A DNA stretch of 64,000 bases from Luteibacter yeojuensis (lineage in GTDB: Bacteria > Pseudomonadota > Gammaproteobacteria > Xanthomonadales > Rhodanobacteraceae), in assembly GCF_011742875.1 (NCBI RefSeq), contig NZ_JAAQTL010000001.1, forward strand, positions 2,728,001-2,792,000, given 5' to 3'. The translations under genes were made by a program, and so were the position numbers. The notes under the pieces were generated by a model, which was not told the DNA's origin, ran no database searches, and saw only the letters and a list, made by a program, of their open reading frames with translations. Below are positions 39,576 to 48,761 of the stretch, in pieces (the stretch's first letter is position 1; each line of letters starts with the position of its first letter).

Positions 39576-40121
39576 ATGATCGACGCTGATGGCTATCGAC
39601 CGAACGTGGGGATCGTGCTCCTGAACGGAGACGGCCGCCTGTTCTGGGCGCGCCGCGTCAACCGCGATGGCTGGCAGTTCCCCCAGGGCGGCATGCGCAG
39701 CGACGAAACGCCGCTGGAAGCCATGTACCGCGAGCTGGAGGAGGAAACCGGCCTTCTCGCCCAGCACGTGGAGGTCCTCGCGGAAACCCGCGGCTGGCTC
39801 CGCTACCGCCTGCCGAACCGCTTCGTCCGCCACCACCAGCGGCCCACCTGCATCGGGCAGAAGCAGGTCTGGTTCCTCGTCCGTCTCACCTGCGGCGAAG
39901 ACGCCTTCCGGCTGGACGCCTGCGAGAAGCCCGAGTTCGACCTCTGGCGCTGGGTCGATTTCTGGTATCCGGCCCATCACGTCGTCAACTTCAAGCGTCA
40001 GGTCTACGAGAGGGCGCTGCGCCAGTTCGCCCCGACGGTCGAGACGGTGTGCCGGGTCGAGGTCGGCCGCTGCCCCCAGCAGGCCGAAGCGCCGCGCCAG
40101 GCCGGGGAAGCCGGCGGCTGA
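39576..40121 (+). CDS. rppH: RNA pyrophosphohydrolase
   Basis: Nudix enzyme of 181 residues that removes pyrophosphate from 5' triphosphate mRNA to start decay. It opens [17 protein letters not shown], with WQFPQGGM and a full Nudix box from Gly38 to Leu60 ([20 protein letters not shown]). The C-terminal [13 protein letters not shown] is typical. ATG 39576 follows GCGGAGGGCGG. Length is slightly above E. coli RppH (176). Confidence 0.96.
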   Translation: MIDADGYRPNVGIVLLNGDGRLFWARRVNRDGWQFPQGGMRSDETPLEAMYRELEEETGLLAQHVEVLAETRGWLRYRLPNRFVRHHQRPTCIGQKQVWFLVRLTCGEDAFRLDACEKPEFDLWRWVDFWYPAHHVVNFKRQVYERALRQFAPTVETVCRVEVGRCPQQAEAPRQAGEAGG

Positions 40122-40143
40122 ACGCCCGCCCGTCCTCGTATTT

Positions 40144-40162
40144 GACAATCGTTCGCATTCGC
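40144..40162. promoter_or_regulatory. Possible Fur box upstream of bfd
   Basis: GACAATCGTTCGCATTCGC matches the 19-bp Fur consensus at about 11 positions by hand count and lies 15 bp before the bfd start. Iron control of bfd is well known in related bacteria; the match itself is modest. Confidence 0.4.
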
Positions 40163-40177
40163 GTTCGAATACGCTCC

Positions 40178-40381
40178 ATGTACATCTGCATGTGCAATGC
40201 CGTCACCGATCACGCCATCCGCCGCGCCGTGGCCGAGGGTGTGGAGACGTTTGCCGAGCTCCAGGCCCGGACGGGCTGCTCGGACTGCTGCGGCGCTTGC
40301 GAGCCGGAGGCCCGCCAGTGCCTGCGCGAGGCCCTAGAAACCAAGCGCCCGGTGCTGACGTTCCTGCCCTCCCCGGCCTGA
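40178..40381 (+). CDS. bfd: Bacterioferritin-associated ferredoxin
   Basis: A 67-residue [2Fe-2S] protein that reduces heme in bacterioferritin to release stored iron. Cysteines are at positions 4 and 6 (MYICMC) and 34, 37, 38 and 41 (CSDCCGAC). The fold is BFD-like, with AVTDHAIRRAVAEGVETFAEL in between. The bacterioferritin gene follows after about 105 bp on the same strand. Confidence 0.93.
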   Translation: MYICMCNAVTDHAIRRAVAEGVETFAELQARTGCSDCCGACEPEARQCLREALETKRPVLTFLPSPA

Positions 40382-40486
40382 CGTCCTCCGCGCCAGTCGC
40401 GGACGCGAAACACCTTCATTCTCGTTACGTCATGGCCGTCCCGGCCGACGTATAGTCGTGCCCTGCACAATCAGGGAGATCCCCCC

Positions 40487-40966
40487 ATGAAGGGCGACGC
40501 GAAGGTCATCGAATACCTCAACAAGGTCCTCTACAACGAGCTGGCCGCCATCAACCAGTACTTCCTCCATTACAGGATGTTCAAGGACTGGGGATACAAC
40601 GAACTCGCCAAGCACGAGTACGAGGAATCCATCGAGGAGATGAAGCATGCGGACAAGCTGATCGAGCGCATCCTGTTCCTCGACGGCCTGCCGAACCTCC
40701 AGCACCTGGGCAAGCTGCGCATCGGCGAGAACGTGGTGGAGGCCCTGCAGGGCGACCTCGACCTCGAACTCCTGGCCACGAAGAACCTGCGCGAAGCCAT
40801 CGCCTACAGCGAAGGCATCCACGACTTCGTCAGCCGCGACCTCTTCAAGTTCATCCTTGGCCAGGAGGAAGAGCACATCGACTGGCTGGAAACCCAGTTC
40901 AGCCTGATTTCCGACATCGGCCCCGAGCGCTACATGCTCAGCAAGGTCGGTTCGCTGCACGATTGA
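40487..40966 (+). CDS. bfr: Bacterioferritin
   Basis: Heme-containing iron-storage 24-mer subunit of 159 residues (E. coli 158). Ferroxidase ligands Glu18, Glu51, His54, Glu94, Glu127 and His130 and the heme ligand Met52 ([14 protein letters not shown]) are present. It ends in LSKVGSLHD. The ribosome site GGGAG precedes the ATG. It is paired with bfd and ended by a hairpin. Confidence 0.97.
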   Translation: MKGDAKVIEYLNKVLYNELAAINQYFLHYRMFKDWGYNELAKHEYEESIEEMKHADKLIERILFLDGLPNLQHLGKLRIGENVVEALQGDLDLELLATKNLREAIAYSEGIHDFVSRDLFKFILGQEEEHIDWLETQFSLISDIGPERYMLSKVGSLHD

Positions 40967-40970
40967 CCGG

Positions 40971-40990
40971 AGGCCGCCGCAAGGCGGCCT
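40971..40990 (+). terminator. Terminator after bfr
   Basis: AGGCCGCC pairs with GGCGGCCT (8 bp) around loop GCAA, followed by TTCCTC, 4 bp after the bfr stop. Confidence 0.7.
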
Positions 40991-41079
40991 TTCCTCGTTC
41001 TGGGGAACGGTTCCTTGACCATTGAAGGAATCGGGGGCTATACCATCGCGGTCTTCACGCCTCCTCCACGGACACCGCC

Positions 41080-41823
41080 ATGGCTTCACGCCCACCGCCA
41101 CGGTTCGTCGTGCGCACGCTCGACGACGCGGCCAGCCAGCGCCGGAAGCGCCTCCTCCTGGTGGGCGGGTGGGCGCTCAGCCTGCTCCTGGTGGGTATCG
41201 GCGCCTGGTTCGCGGCGGCCCGCATTCCCGCGGCGGTGATCGATCGCGGCGCCGTCCGGCAGCTGAAAGCCGACAACGAGGACCTCCGCCAGCAGGTGGC
41301 CAACCTCCAACGGGCCGGCCAGGTCGCCGACGTGGCTGCGAAAGAACTCAAGCGCAACCTCGCCGAGCGCGACGAGGAAATCAGCGGCCTGCGCACCGAC
41401 CTCGCCTTCTATTCCCGCCTTGTGGGCGGCGGCGGCCAGCGCGACGGACTCAAGATCCAGGGCGCGCGCAGCACGCCCGTGAAGGGTACTGCCAACGCGT
41501 GGAACCTCGTCGTGACGCTTACCCAGAACGCCCGTCGCGGCGAGGTGGTCAAGGGCTCGCTGAAGTTCGCGGTCGAGGGCATCCAGGGGAACAAGGTCGT
41601 CACCCTCGAGGGTGCGGCGCTCGGCCAGGGCAGCCAATCCACCGATCTTCCCTTCTCTTTCAAGTATTTCCAGCAGATCCAGGGCAGCTTCACCCTGCCG
41701 GCCGGCTTCAAGCCGACCCGGCTGCGACTGGTCGCCGATGTCACAGGCGATCCATCGGTGACGGGTACGGTGACGTGGAGCGACGCCCTGCGTAACGACG
41801 AGGCCAACGATGTTCAGCAATAA
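41080..41823 (+). CDS. DUF6776-like membrane-anchored coiled-coil protein
   Basis: A 247-residue protein. A basic N-terminus is followed by one membrane helix (LLLVGGWALSLLLVGIGAWFAA, about 24-46), a coiled coil (QLKADNEDLRQQVANLQRAG, about 61-110), and a C-terminal beta-rich domain (LKIQGARSTPVKGTANAWNLVVTLTQ). This layout fits DUF6776, which commonly sits beside bactofilin genes in Xanthomonadales. Its 3' end overlaps the bactofilin start by 14 bp, suggesting the two act together at the inner membrane. Confidence 0.8.
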   Translation: MASRPPPRFVVRTLDDAASQRRKRLLLVGGWALSLLLVGIGAWFAAARIPAAVIDRGAVRQLKADNEDLRQQVANLQRAGQVADVAAKELKRNLAERDEEISGLRTDLAFYSRLVGGGGQRDGLKIQGARSTPVKGTANAWNLVVTLTQNARRGEVVKGSLKFAVEGIQGNKVVTLEGAALGQGSQSTDLPFSFKYFQQIQGSFTLPAGFKPTRLRLVADVTGDPSVTGTVTWSDALRNDEANDVQQ

Positions 41824-42244
41824 CCGGAAGAACCAGGCGCCCTCCGTCAGCGCCGCCGCCACCAGCCTCATTGCCCGTGGCGTCACGCTGCGCGGCGACG
41901 TCCTGTTCAGCGGCGCGCTCCACCTCGACGGCACCGTCGAGGGCTCCATCCATGCCGATGCCGGCAGCGACGGCATGCTCACCATCAGCGAGACCGGCCG
42001 CGTCGTCGGTCGCATCGAGGTGCCCCATGCCGTGATCAACGGCGGCGTCACGGGCGACGTCCATGTCGCCGAGCGGCTCGAGCTGGCCCCATTGGCCCGG
42101 GTCGACGGCGACGTCCACTACCAGGTGCTGGAAATGACCGCCGGGGCCCAGGTGAACGGCAAGATGGTCCACCAGGCGCCGCAGACCATCCGTCAGCTGA
42201 CCCAGGCCGCCATCGCGGCGGCCCCGGCGCTCGACGAGGCTTGA
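41810..42244 (+). CDS. Bactofilin (polymer-forming cytoskeletal protein)
   Basis: A 144-residue DUF583/bactofilin protein. A flexible N-terminus is followed by a right-handed beta-helix core ([63 protein letters not shown]). Such proteins assemble nucleotide-free filaments involved in shape or wall-enzyme positioning. It overlaps the upstream DUF6776 gene, and erpA follows after 22 bp. Confidence 0.93.
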   Translation: MFSNNRKNQAPSVSAAATSLIARGVTLRGDVLFSGALHLDGTVEGSIHADAGSDGMLTISETGRVVGRIEVPHAVINGGVTGDVHVAERLELAPLARVDGDVHYQVLEMTAGAQVNGKMVHQAPQTIRQLTQAAIAAAPALDEA

Positions 42245-42266
42245 CCTGTCCCGGAACGGCGCCATT

Positions 42267-42659
42267 ATGGTCGGTATGAACAACCCATTCCCCATGGCCC
42301 CGAGCGGCGCGCCCGATTACCGCTCGGGAACGGCACCGCTGGTCTTCACCGAGGCCGCCGCCCGCAAGGTGCACGAGCTGATCGAAGAGGAAGGCAACCC
42401 CGGCCTCAAGCTCCGCGTGTACATCAGCGGTGGTGGCTGTTCCGGCTTCCAGTACGGCTTCACCTTCGACGAAGAGCAAGCCGAGGACGACCTCGCCGTG
42501 GCGCGCGAAGGCGTGACGCTTCTCGTCGACCCGCTTTCGCTGCAATACCTGACGGGCGCCGAAATCGACTACGCCGAATCGTTCAGCGGCTCGCAGTTCG
42601 TCATTCGCAATCCCAACGCGAAGACGACCTGCGGCTGCGGCTCCTCGTTCAGCGCATGA
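42267..42659 (+). CDS. erpA: Iron-sulfur cluster insertion protein ErpA
   Basis: An A-type Fe-S carrier of 130 residues. The three ligand cysteines are in [12 protein letters not shown] (Cys58) and the C-terminal TCGCGSSF (two Cys). [27 protein letters not shown] is the family core. A start at residue 4 (42276) is possible. Clustering with a bactofilin gene is common in this lineage. Confidence 0.94.
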   Translation: MVGMNNPFPMAPSGAPDYRSGTAPLVFTEAAARKVHELIEEEGNPGLKLRVYISGGGCSGFQYGFTFDEEQAEDDLAVAREGVTLLVDPLSLQYLTGAEIDYAESFSGSQFVIRNPNAKTTCGCGSSFSA

Positions 42660-42669
42660 GCGAGGGAGC

Positions 42670-43653
42670 GTGAGCGTCGAACAGGAGCGCGACAAGGCCG
42701 CGGCAACGCGCGCCCGCGAGAACGTCTTCGCCGGCATCGACATCGACCGCATGGCGGAGCGCCGCGAAGACCGGCTCTGGGTGGAAGAACAGGAGCGGCA
42801 TCCCGACACGCGTTTCCTGGTCCTCGACGCCGAAGGCAATGCGTTCGTCCGCGCCGATGCCGAATCGCCGCAATGGATGTCGCCCACGATGCGCGCCGAG
42901 CGCTTCGGCGACATTCCCTCGACCCTGCTGGGCATCGCCGGCGGTACTGCCTGGTTCACCCTCGTCGCCGATGAGGCGCAAGCCGAACTCTTCGTATCCC
43001 TGAGCGGCGCGCGGCGCATGTCGTTGCGCGAGGCCGGCCTCCTGTTCGGCGCGTTCGAAGCCGGGTTGTTCGCTTACGCGAAGGGCATCACGCATTGGCA
43101 GCGCCAGACGCGTTTCTGCAGCCAGTGCGGCGCACCGACCCTCGTGCTGGCCTCCGGCCATCGCATGCAGTGCACGAACCCCGACGGCGCCCATCTGCAT
43201 TTTCCGCGCACCGACGCGGCGATCATCGTCATCGTCGAGGACGGCGACGCCTGCCTGCTCGGTCGCCAGCGCGGCTGGCCGCCGGGCCGCTATTCCACGC
43301 TCGCGGGCTTCATCGAGCCGGGCGAATCGCTCGAGGACGCCGTGCGGCGCGAGGTTCGCGAGGAATCGGGCGTCGAAGTGCTGCATGCCACGTATCACTC
43401 CTCCCAGCCCTGGCCGCTTCCGGCTTCGCTGATGGTGGGCTTCACCGCCACCGCGAAGACCCGCGAGATCCGGTTGCGCGACGACGAACTGGAAGACGCC
43501 CGCTGGTTCACGGTGGACGATATCGTGCAGGGCATGGCGTCGGGCACGCTGGGGGTGCCGCCACCCCTTTCCGTGTCATACCGCCTCATCGAGCATTGGC
43601 TCCGTTCGCGCGGCGTGGACCTGGACGAGTTGACCGCCGCCACACGCCGCTGA
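42670..43653 (+). CDS. nudC: NAD(+)/NADH pyrophosphatase NudC (also RNA deNADding)
   Basis: A 327-residue Nudix enzyme that hydrolyses NAD(H) and removes NAD caps from RNA. The zinc ribbon CSQCGAPT...C, the Nudix box GFIEPGESLEDAVRREVREE and the NudC-specific SQPWPLPASLM are all present. It starts with GTG 42670 after GAGGGAGC. The N-terminal 130 residues form the usual less-conserved domain. Confidence 0.94.
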   Translation: MSVEQERDKAAATRARENVFAGIDIDRMAERREDRLWVEEQERHPDTRFLVLDAEGNAFVRADAESPQWMSPTMRAERFGDIPSTLLGIAGGTAWFTLVADEAQAELFVSLSGARRMSLREAGLLFGAFEAGLFAYAKGITHWQRQTRFCSQCGAPTLVLASGHRMQCTNPDGAHLHFPRTDAAIIVIVEDGDACLLGRQRGWPPGRYSTLAGFIEPGESLEDAVRREVREESGVEVLHATYHSSQPWPLPASLMVGFTATAKTREIRLRDDELEDARWFTVDDIVQGMASGTLGVPPPLSVSYRLIEHWLRSRGVDLDELTAATRR

Positions 43654-43744
43654 TCGCTCCCAGGGGTCCTGCCTGGCATTGCGGCCACAGGTAGCCGCCG
43701 GCTTCGCCTACAATCGGGCCATCGACCCGCGGATCGTGTCTGTC

Positions 43745-44611
43745 ATGGCCTTACGTCTTTTCGCCGTACTCGTCGCCCTCGTCATCGTCTGGAGCGTGCC
43801 GCAACTGGCGCGCTGGCGCGACGAACGCTGGTTCCGCCTGTGGGTGGACCGGCTGACGGACCTCTCCGGCCCCGGGCGGGTGGCGGTCGTGCTCCTTGTA
43901 CCCGTCGTCGCCTGCGCCCTTATCGCGGGCATTCTCCGTTCACTGCCCTTCTTCGACCTCGGCTGGCTGGTCTTCGCGATCGCCGTGCTGGTCTATGCCC
44001 TGGGCCCACGCGAGATCGAAAGCGACATCGACGCGGTCCTGCACGCGCGCGATACCCTGCGCCGCGATGAGGCCGTGGCCGCGCTGCGCCACGACGACGC
44101 GCCCTTGGGCTGGTTCGCGCCGGTGCTCGTCGAAGCCGCTTTCTACGGCGCGCTGCGCCGCCGTTTCGGCGTGCTGTTCTGGTTCTTCCTGCTTGGCCCT
44201 TCCGGTGCGCTGGGCTACCGCCTCGCCCAGATCCTCGCGCGCGACGCCGCGCTGGCGATCGATGCCGCCACGCGCGCCGTGGCACGTCGCGTGGCCGACG
44301 CACTCGACTGGCTCCCGGCGCACCTCATGGTGTTCGCCATGGCGCTGGTCTCCGACTTCGATGCCGTCATGGGTGCGTGGAAGCAATGGCACCGCAATTC
44401 GGGCAGCCCGCGCTCGCGCCTGGAACCGGATTTCCTGGGTGCCGTGGCACGCGCGGGCGTCGATGCCGACGTGGAAGCCGGCGACGGCTACGTGCAGGAC
44501 GTGAGCGACCCCATCGCCGAACTGGAAGATGCCCGCCGCGTCATCCGCCGCGTGCTGATCGTCTGGCTGGCCGTCGTCGCCGTGATCGTCCTGGCGGCCT
44601 GGTTCGCCTGA
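43745..44611 (+). CDS. ampE: AmpE-like membrane regulatory protein
   Basis: A 288-residue inner-membrane protein of the AmpE/CobD-like family, linked to beta-lactamase regulation with AmpD. It has about four membrane segments (LFAVLVALVIVWSVPQL, VAVVLLVPVVACALIAGIL, FFDLGWLVFAIAVLVYALG and a C-terminal VLIVWLAVVAVIVLAAWF). Conserved motifs are EAAFYGALRRRFGVLFWFFLLGP and FAMALVSDFDAVMGAW. ATG 43745 is the only start that fits the family. No ampD is adjacent. Confidence 0.88.
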   Translation: MALRLFAVLVALVIVWSVPQLARWRDERWFRLWVDRLTDLSGPGRVAVVLLVPVVACALIAGILRSLPFFDLGWLVFAIAVLVYALGPREIESDIDAVLHARDTLRRDEAVAALRHDDAPLGWFAPVLVEAAFYGALRRRFGVLFWFFLLGPSGALGYRLAQILARDAALAIDAATRAVARRVADALDWLPAHLMVFAMALVSDFDAVMGAWKQWHRNSGSPRSRLEPDFLGAVARAGVDADVEAGDGYVQDVSDPIAELEDARRVIRRVLIVWLAVVAVIVLAAWFA

Positions 44612-44633
44612 GGTTGCAGGAGCAACTGTCCCT

Positions 44634-44716
44634 GTGGGAGCCGCCTCAGCGGCGAGGGAAGCTCGGGGCGCGCCGGCCCGCTGCCGCGGGATCGCCGGCA
44701 TAGCCGGCTCCCACAA
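44634..44716. repeat. Diverged REP-like doublet
   Basis: TGTGGGAGCCGCCTCAGCGG at the left and CCGGCATAGCCGGCTCCCACA-type sequence at the right. The central palindromes differ from the other copies, but the outer arms are the same. It lies between convergent ampE and the MFS-acyltransferase gene. Confidence 0.75.
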
Positions 44717-44733
44717 ACCTGCACCGCCGGCGC

Positions 44734-46608
44734 TCAGGCCTTGTCGCCGCGCAGTTCCGAAACGCGCGCTTCGAGCGCCGCCGCATTCGCATCGCCTGCC
44801 GCCAGCGGCGCGCCGCCGACCAGCTCGATCCTCGACCAGAACCGACGCGGCAGCCGTGCGCGGCGCAATGCGCTGTCGCGACGGCTGAAGATGCTGCCCC
44901 ACATGCCGCGCAACGCCAGCGGCACCACCGGCACCGGGCGGCGGGCGAGGATGCGGTCCACCCCCGGACGGAAGTTCTGGATGCTGCCGTCGCGCGTGAT
45001 GCCACCCTCCGGGAAGATGCAGACCAGCTCGCCGTTGGCCAGCGCCTCGTCCACGAGCTCGAACGCGCGCTCCAGCAGGGCCGGATCTTCCTGCCGCCCC
45101 GCGATGGGTATGGCTTTCGCCGTCCGGAAAACGAAACGCAGCACGGGAATGTCATAAATCCGGTGATGCATCACGAAGCGCATCGGCCGGCGCACGCTCG
45201 CCATGAGGATCAACGGATCCATGAAGCTCACATGGTTGCAGACCACCAGTGCCGCGCCTTCGTCGGGGACATTCTTCAGGCCATCCACACGCACGCGGTA
45301 AAGCGTGTTCACCAGCACCCAGGTGACGAAACGCATCAGGAACTCGGGCACGAGGGTGAAGATGTAGACGGCCACCGCGACGTTGAGGATACCCGTGATC
45401 AGGAAGATCGTCGGAGCCTCCAGCCCAAGCGCGGTCAAGCCGATGCCGAAGGCCGACGCGATGCAGATGAGCAACGCATTGACGATGTTGTTGCCCGCGA
45501 TGATCCGCGACAGCCGTTCGCGCGGCGCGCGGCTTTGCACGAAGGCGAACAGCGGCACCACGTAGAAACCGGCGAACGCGCCGATCATGGTGAGGTCGAG
45601 CATCGCACGCCACGCACCCGGCACGGCGAGGAAGGCGGTCCAGTTCAGCGCGACGCCCGCCGTCACCGCGGGACGCGCGAAATACAGGTCCACGGCAAAC
45701 ACGGTGAGGCCGAACGCGCCCATCGGCACGAGGCCGATTTCGACACGCCGGCGGGACAGCCGCTCGCACATCAGCGAACCGATGCCGGTACCCAGGGAAA
45801 ACAGGGTGAGCACCAGTGTATTGACCGAGCCGTCGCCCCCCAGCACATGGCGCGTGTAGGTCGGCAGCTGCGCGATCATCACCGTGCCGAAGAACCAGAA
45901 CCAGGAAATGCCCAGCACCGCGTTGAATACCGCGCGGTCCTCGTGGGTGATCCTCAGCACGCGCCAGGTTTCGCTCAGCGGATTCCAGTTGAAACGAAGC
46001 CCGGGCGCCGTTGCCGGCGCGGGAGGAATCGCGCGACTGGCGAGGTAGCCCATGCAGGCGATACCGATGGTCGTCAGCGACGCGGCGAGCGTGCCGTAGC
46101 CGGCGATCAGCATCAGTGAGTTGCCCACGATCATGCCGATCAGCATCGCAAGCTGCGTGCCGGTTTCCACCAGCGCGTTGCCGCCGACCAGCTCGCCGCG
46201 TTCCAGCGCCTGCGGCAGGATCGAATACTTGATCGGACCGAACACGGTGGAATGCACGCCCATGAGGAACAGCACCACGAGCAGCAGCGACACGTGATGG
46301 GTGAAGAAGCCGAATGCCGCGATCGACATGGCCGCGATCTCGAACAGCTTCACGTAGCGGATGATCCGCGTCTTCTCGAACTTCTCCGCCAGCTGGCCCG
46401 CGGTCGCGGAGAACAGGAAATAAGGGAGGATGAAGAGCGCGGGCGCCAGGTTCGTGTAGAGCGACACCTGGGCGTCGGGCAAGGCCATCTGGAACGCCAC
46501 GAGCATGATCATCGCGTTGCGGAACGCGTTGTCGTTGAAGGCACCCAGTGCCTGGGTCCAGAAGAATGGGGCGAACCTGCGCCTGGCGAGTAGGGAGAAC
46601 TGCGACAT
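44734..46608 (-). CDS. MFS transporter fused to PlsC-type acyltransferase (LplT-Aas-like)
   Basis: A 624-residue fusion. Residues 1 to about 410 form a 12-helix MFS module like LplT, starting FAPFFWTQALGAFNDNAFRN. Residues about 425-624 form a 1-acyl-glycerophosphate acyltransferase domain with NHVSFMDPLIL (NHx4D) and FPEGGITRDG. Related proteins flip lysophospholipid inward and re-acylate it. The acyl-ACP synthetase domain present in full-length Aas-type fusions is absent here. The start MSQFSLLARRRF at 46608 is chosen for the MFS N-terminus; the longest ORF adds an unlikely leader. Confidence 0.87.
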   Translation of the reverse strand: MSQFSLLARRRFAPFFWTQALGAFNDNAFRNAMIMLVAFQMALPDAQVSLYTNLAPALFILPYFLFSATAGQLAEKFEKTRIIRYVKLFEIAAMSIAAFGFFTHHVSLLLVVLFLMGVHSTVFGPIKYSILPQALERGELVGGNALVETGTQLAMLIGMIVGNSLMLIAGYGTLAASLTTIGIACMGYLASRAIPPAPATAPGLRFNWNPLSETWRVLRITHEDRAVFNAVLGISWFWFFGTVMIAQLPTYTRHVLGGDGSVNTLVLTLFSLGTGIGSLMCERLSRRRVEIGLVPMGAFGLTVFAVDLYFARPAVTAGVALNWTAFLAVPGAWRAMLDLTMIGAFAGFYVVPLFAFVQSRAPRERLSRIIAGNNIVNALLICIASAFGIGLTALGLEAPTIFLITGILNVAVAVYIFTLVPEFLMRFVTWVLVNTLYRVRVDGLKNVPDEGAALVVCNHVSFMDPLILMASVRRPMRFVMHHRIYDIPVLRFVFRTAKAIPIAGRQEDPALLERAFELVDEALANGELVCIFPEGGITRDGSIQNFRPGVDRILARRPVPVVPLALRGMWGSIFSRRDSALRRARLPRRFWSRIELVGGAPLAAGDANAAALEARVSELRGDKA

Positions 46609-46805
46609 TCTCTGTCGATCCTTGTTTTTTCCCCACAGTGTAGCGGACCACTTCCAAGCATAGCCCCCCGGAAACATTCGACGATCCCGTCACGCGACGA
46701 GGTTGTTCAGCACAGCCTTTCGTCAAATTCAGCGTGCGCCTACAGCGAGCCGTGGGCGCGCCCGGCAAATTGGCGCCTCCCCCCTCGCCAAGGACATGGC
46801 AACCC

Positions 46806-48755
46806 ATGCAACTCCGTTATCTCGTGCTCTCCCTCGCCATCGCGACCACCGGCCTGTCGTTCCCCACCGACGGCTCGGCGATCCCGGCGCTCCCACAGCC
46901 CCATGAACTTTCCGCCGTGCTGGCGGCCCCGCACATCGACATGCAGGGCGCGCGCCCGCCTTCGACGCCCGGTGCCATGAACGTCACATGGGTCCAGCGC
47001 GGCGAGCTTTCGTCGCTGGACGTCCGCAACCGCGTCAGCGACGAACTCGGCCGGGGCCATGCGATCCTCGTTACCGGCCCCCGTCCGGAAGACGACGAGG
47101 AAGACGGCGAATCGGCGATATTCGGCTACCGGGCCTCGGGAGAGAGCTCGCTGTACTGGCGCTCCCCCCAGGGGCAGCTCGAGGTGATCACGGTCGGCGC
47201 CGAACTTCCGCTCGACGAGGCCGGCGCCGCTTTCAGGGCATGGCTGGAAGCCCGGCGCAACACGCGGCGCGCGGCGGTCGCGCCGTGGCAGCCCGTTATC
47301 GCGGGCCGGAGCCTGGGCACCGCCCGCAGCCTGGGCGTCGCCCGAAGTGCCCAGGCACCGTCCGCCGGTTACGTCCCTCGCATCGAAATCATCGAGGACC
47401 GGACATTTGCAGGCGGACGTGCCATCCGCCACCGCATCGTGGTACTGCGCGATGTCGATGCCAGCACCGACGACAAGGTCGTCATCGTGACCGCCGAAGC
47501 GGACCAGGCGCCGTCGAAGAACGGCGCACTCTGGAACGGCAAGTTCCTGTCCCAGGGCAAGGGCTACCAGCTCTTCATCCCGGACCGGTACGTGCTCACG
47601 ACCCAGCTGGCCGGCGTGGGTGCGACCGTGCCGCTGACCCTGGAGAACTACGAACCGAAGACCGACGGTGCCTCGGAGCGCAACATCCAGGAAACCGTGA
47701 CGGTCAGGACCACCACGAGCGCCGGGGCGAACTTCGAGATCCTCAATGGACTGGAGAAGAACGACGCCCCGCACCTCGGCAAGATCGCCCTGGACTTCAG
47801 GTACGAAAAAGAACGCGTCGAGGAGACGAGCGTATCGATGACGCTGAAGGATTACTCGGTCGAAGCATTGACGCGCGTGAGGGAGCATACCCGGACCGTC
47901 GATTGGGTGTTCCCGCTGGCGCAGGATATCGCGAGCAAGATCGATTACTTTGAAGACGGCCACAACATCCATGGCGCGCTCAACTCGACCACCCGGATGA
48001 CGCCTATGATGCGCCGGGCCAACCTGCGCGGCGTGTCGGTATGGCGCATTCCCGGAAGTTATGAAGGTCGCCTCGACGTGACGACGCAGGCCACCGTCGC
48101 GCTGCGCGTCTACGATTCGCTCGCGGAGACCGTGGACCGCGGTCCGGATGCCGGCGCTCGCGTCGCCTTCAATTCGCGCATCGACCTCGGCTCGCCGCAC
48201 CTCACCCGCCAGCCTACCGTGCGGCTGCAATCGTTGCAGGGCTCGGGCAAGTGCCTGTCGCAACCGGATCCAAAGGCGCCGGCGCTGGTCCTGGAAACAT
48301 GCGAAAAAGGCACGGGCGGAAAGGCACAGCACTGGTACCTGGAACTCGACAACACGTACCGCAACCGCGGTAGCCGGCAATGCCTGACGACGGATCCCGC
48401 CGACGGCCGGATGTTCGCGGCCTCATGCGATGGCGCGCCGCTCACCCAGCAATGGAAGTGGCTGGCCGATCGCATCCATTCGCTTTACATGGGCGGCGGC
48501 ACATGGCGCCTGCATGTTCGCGACGGCGGCACGCTGAGCGCGAAGTTCGATCCGGCACGGCACCAGCCGCTCGTCTCGAACCAGTACCACTCGCTGCTGC
48601 GCCCGTGGTCGTCCTATCCCAACAAGCCAAGCAGGGGCGACGTCATCCCTAACCTGGGCGGCGTGTCGCCGCAGATTCCCGAGAGCTACCTCGGCTTCGG
48701 CGCGGTGGGTGTCGACGAGCGCTGGCAGCCCCTGCCGTTGCGCGAGGGGCTGTAA
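46806..48755 (+). CDS. Secreted protein resembling leukocidin/cytolysin pore-forming toxins with beta-trefoil lectin domain
   Basis: A 649-residue exported protein. The signal peptide is MQLRYLVLSLAIATTGLSF... with cleavage near residue 24. Residues about 30-190 are a variable N-terminal region. Residues about 195-460 are beta-rich with alternating polar strands (ETVTVRTTTSAGANFEI, RYEKERVEETSVSMTLKDYS, RTVDWVFPLAQD, SYEGRLDVTTQATVALRVYD), reminiscent of the leukocidin/Vibrio cytolysin core. Residues about 470-575 form a ricin-type beta-trefoil with QxW-like repeats (GKCLSQP, QHWYLE, SRQCLTTDP, QQWKWL). The order cytolysin then trefoil matches Vibrio cytolysin. The lectin part is fairly clear; the toxin assignment is tentative. 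ATG 46806 follows AAGGA at long spacing. The gene stands alone. Confidence 0.55.
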   Translation: MQLRYLVLSLAIATTGLSFPTDGSAIPALPQPHELSAVLAAPHIDMQGARPPSTPGAMNVTWVQRGELSSLDVRNRVSDELGRGHAILVTGPRPEDDEEDGESAIFGYRASGESSLYWRSPQGQLEVITVGAELPLDEAGAAFRAWLEARRNTRRAAVAPWQPVIAGRSLGTARSLGVARSAQAPSAGYVPRIEIIEDRTFAGGRAIRHRIVVLRDVDASTDDKVVIVTAEADQAPSKNGALWNGKFLSQGKGYQLFIPDRYVLTTQLAGVGATVPLTLENYEPKTDGASERNIQETVTVRTTTSAGANFEILNGLEKNDAPHLGKIALDFRYEKERVEETSVSMTLKDYSVEALTRVREHTRTVDWVFPLAQDIASKIDYFEDGHNIHGALNSTTRMTPMMRRANLRGVSVWRIPGSYEGRLDVTTQATVALRVYDSLAETVDRGPDAGARVAFNSRIDLGSPHLTRQPTVRLQSLQGSGKCLSQPDPKAPALVLETCEKGTGGKAQHWYLELDNTYRNRGSRQCLTTDPADGRMFAASCDGAPLTQQWKWLADRIHSLYMGGGTWRLHVRDGGTLSAKFDPARHQPLVSNQYHSLLRPWSSYPNKPSRGDVIPNLGGVSPQIPESYLGFGAVGVDERWQPLPLREGL

Positions 48756-48761
48756 CGCGGC

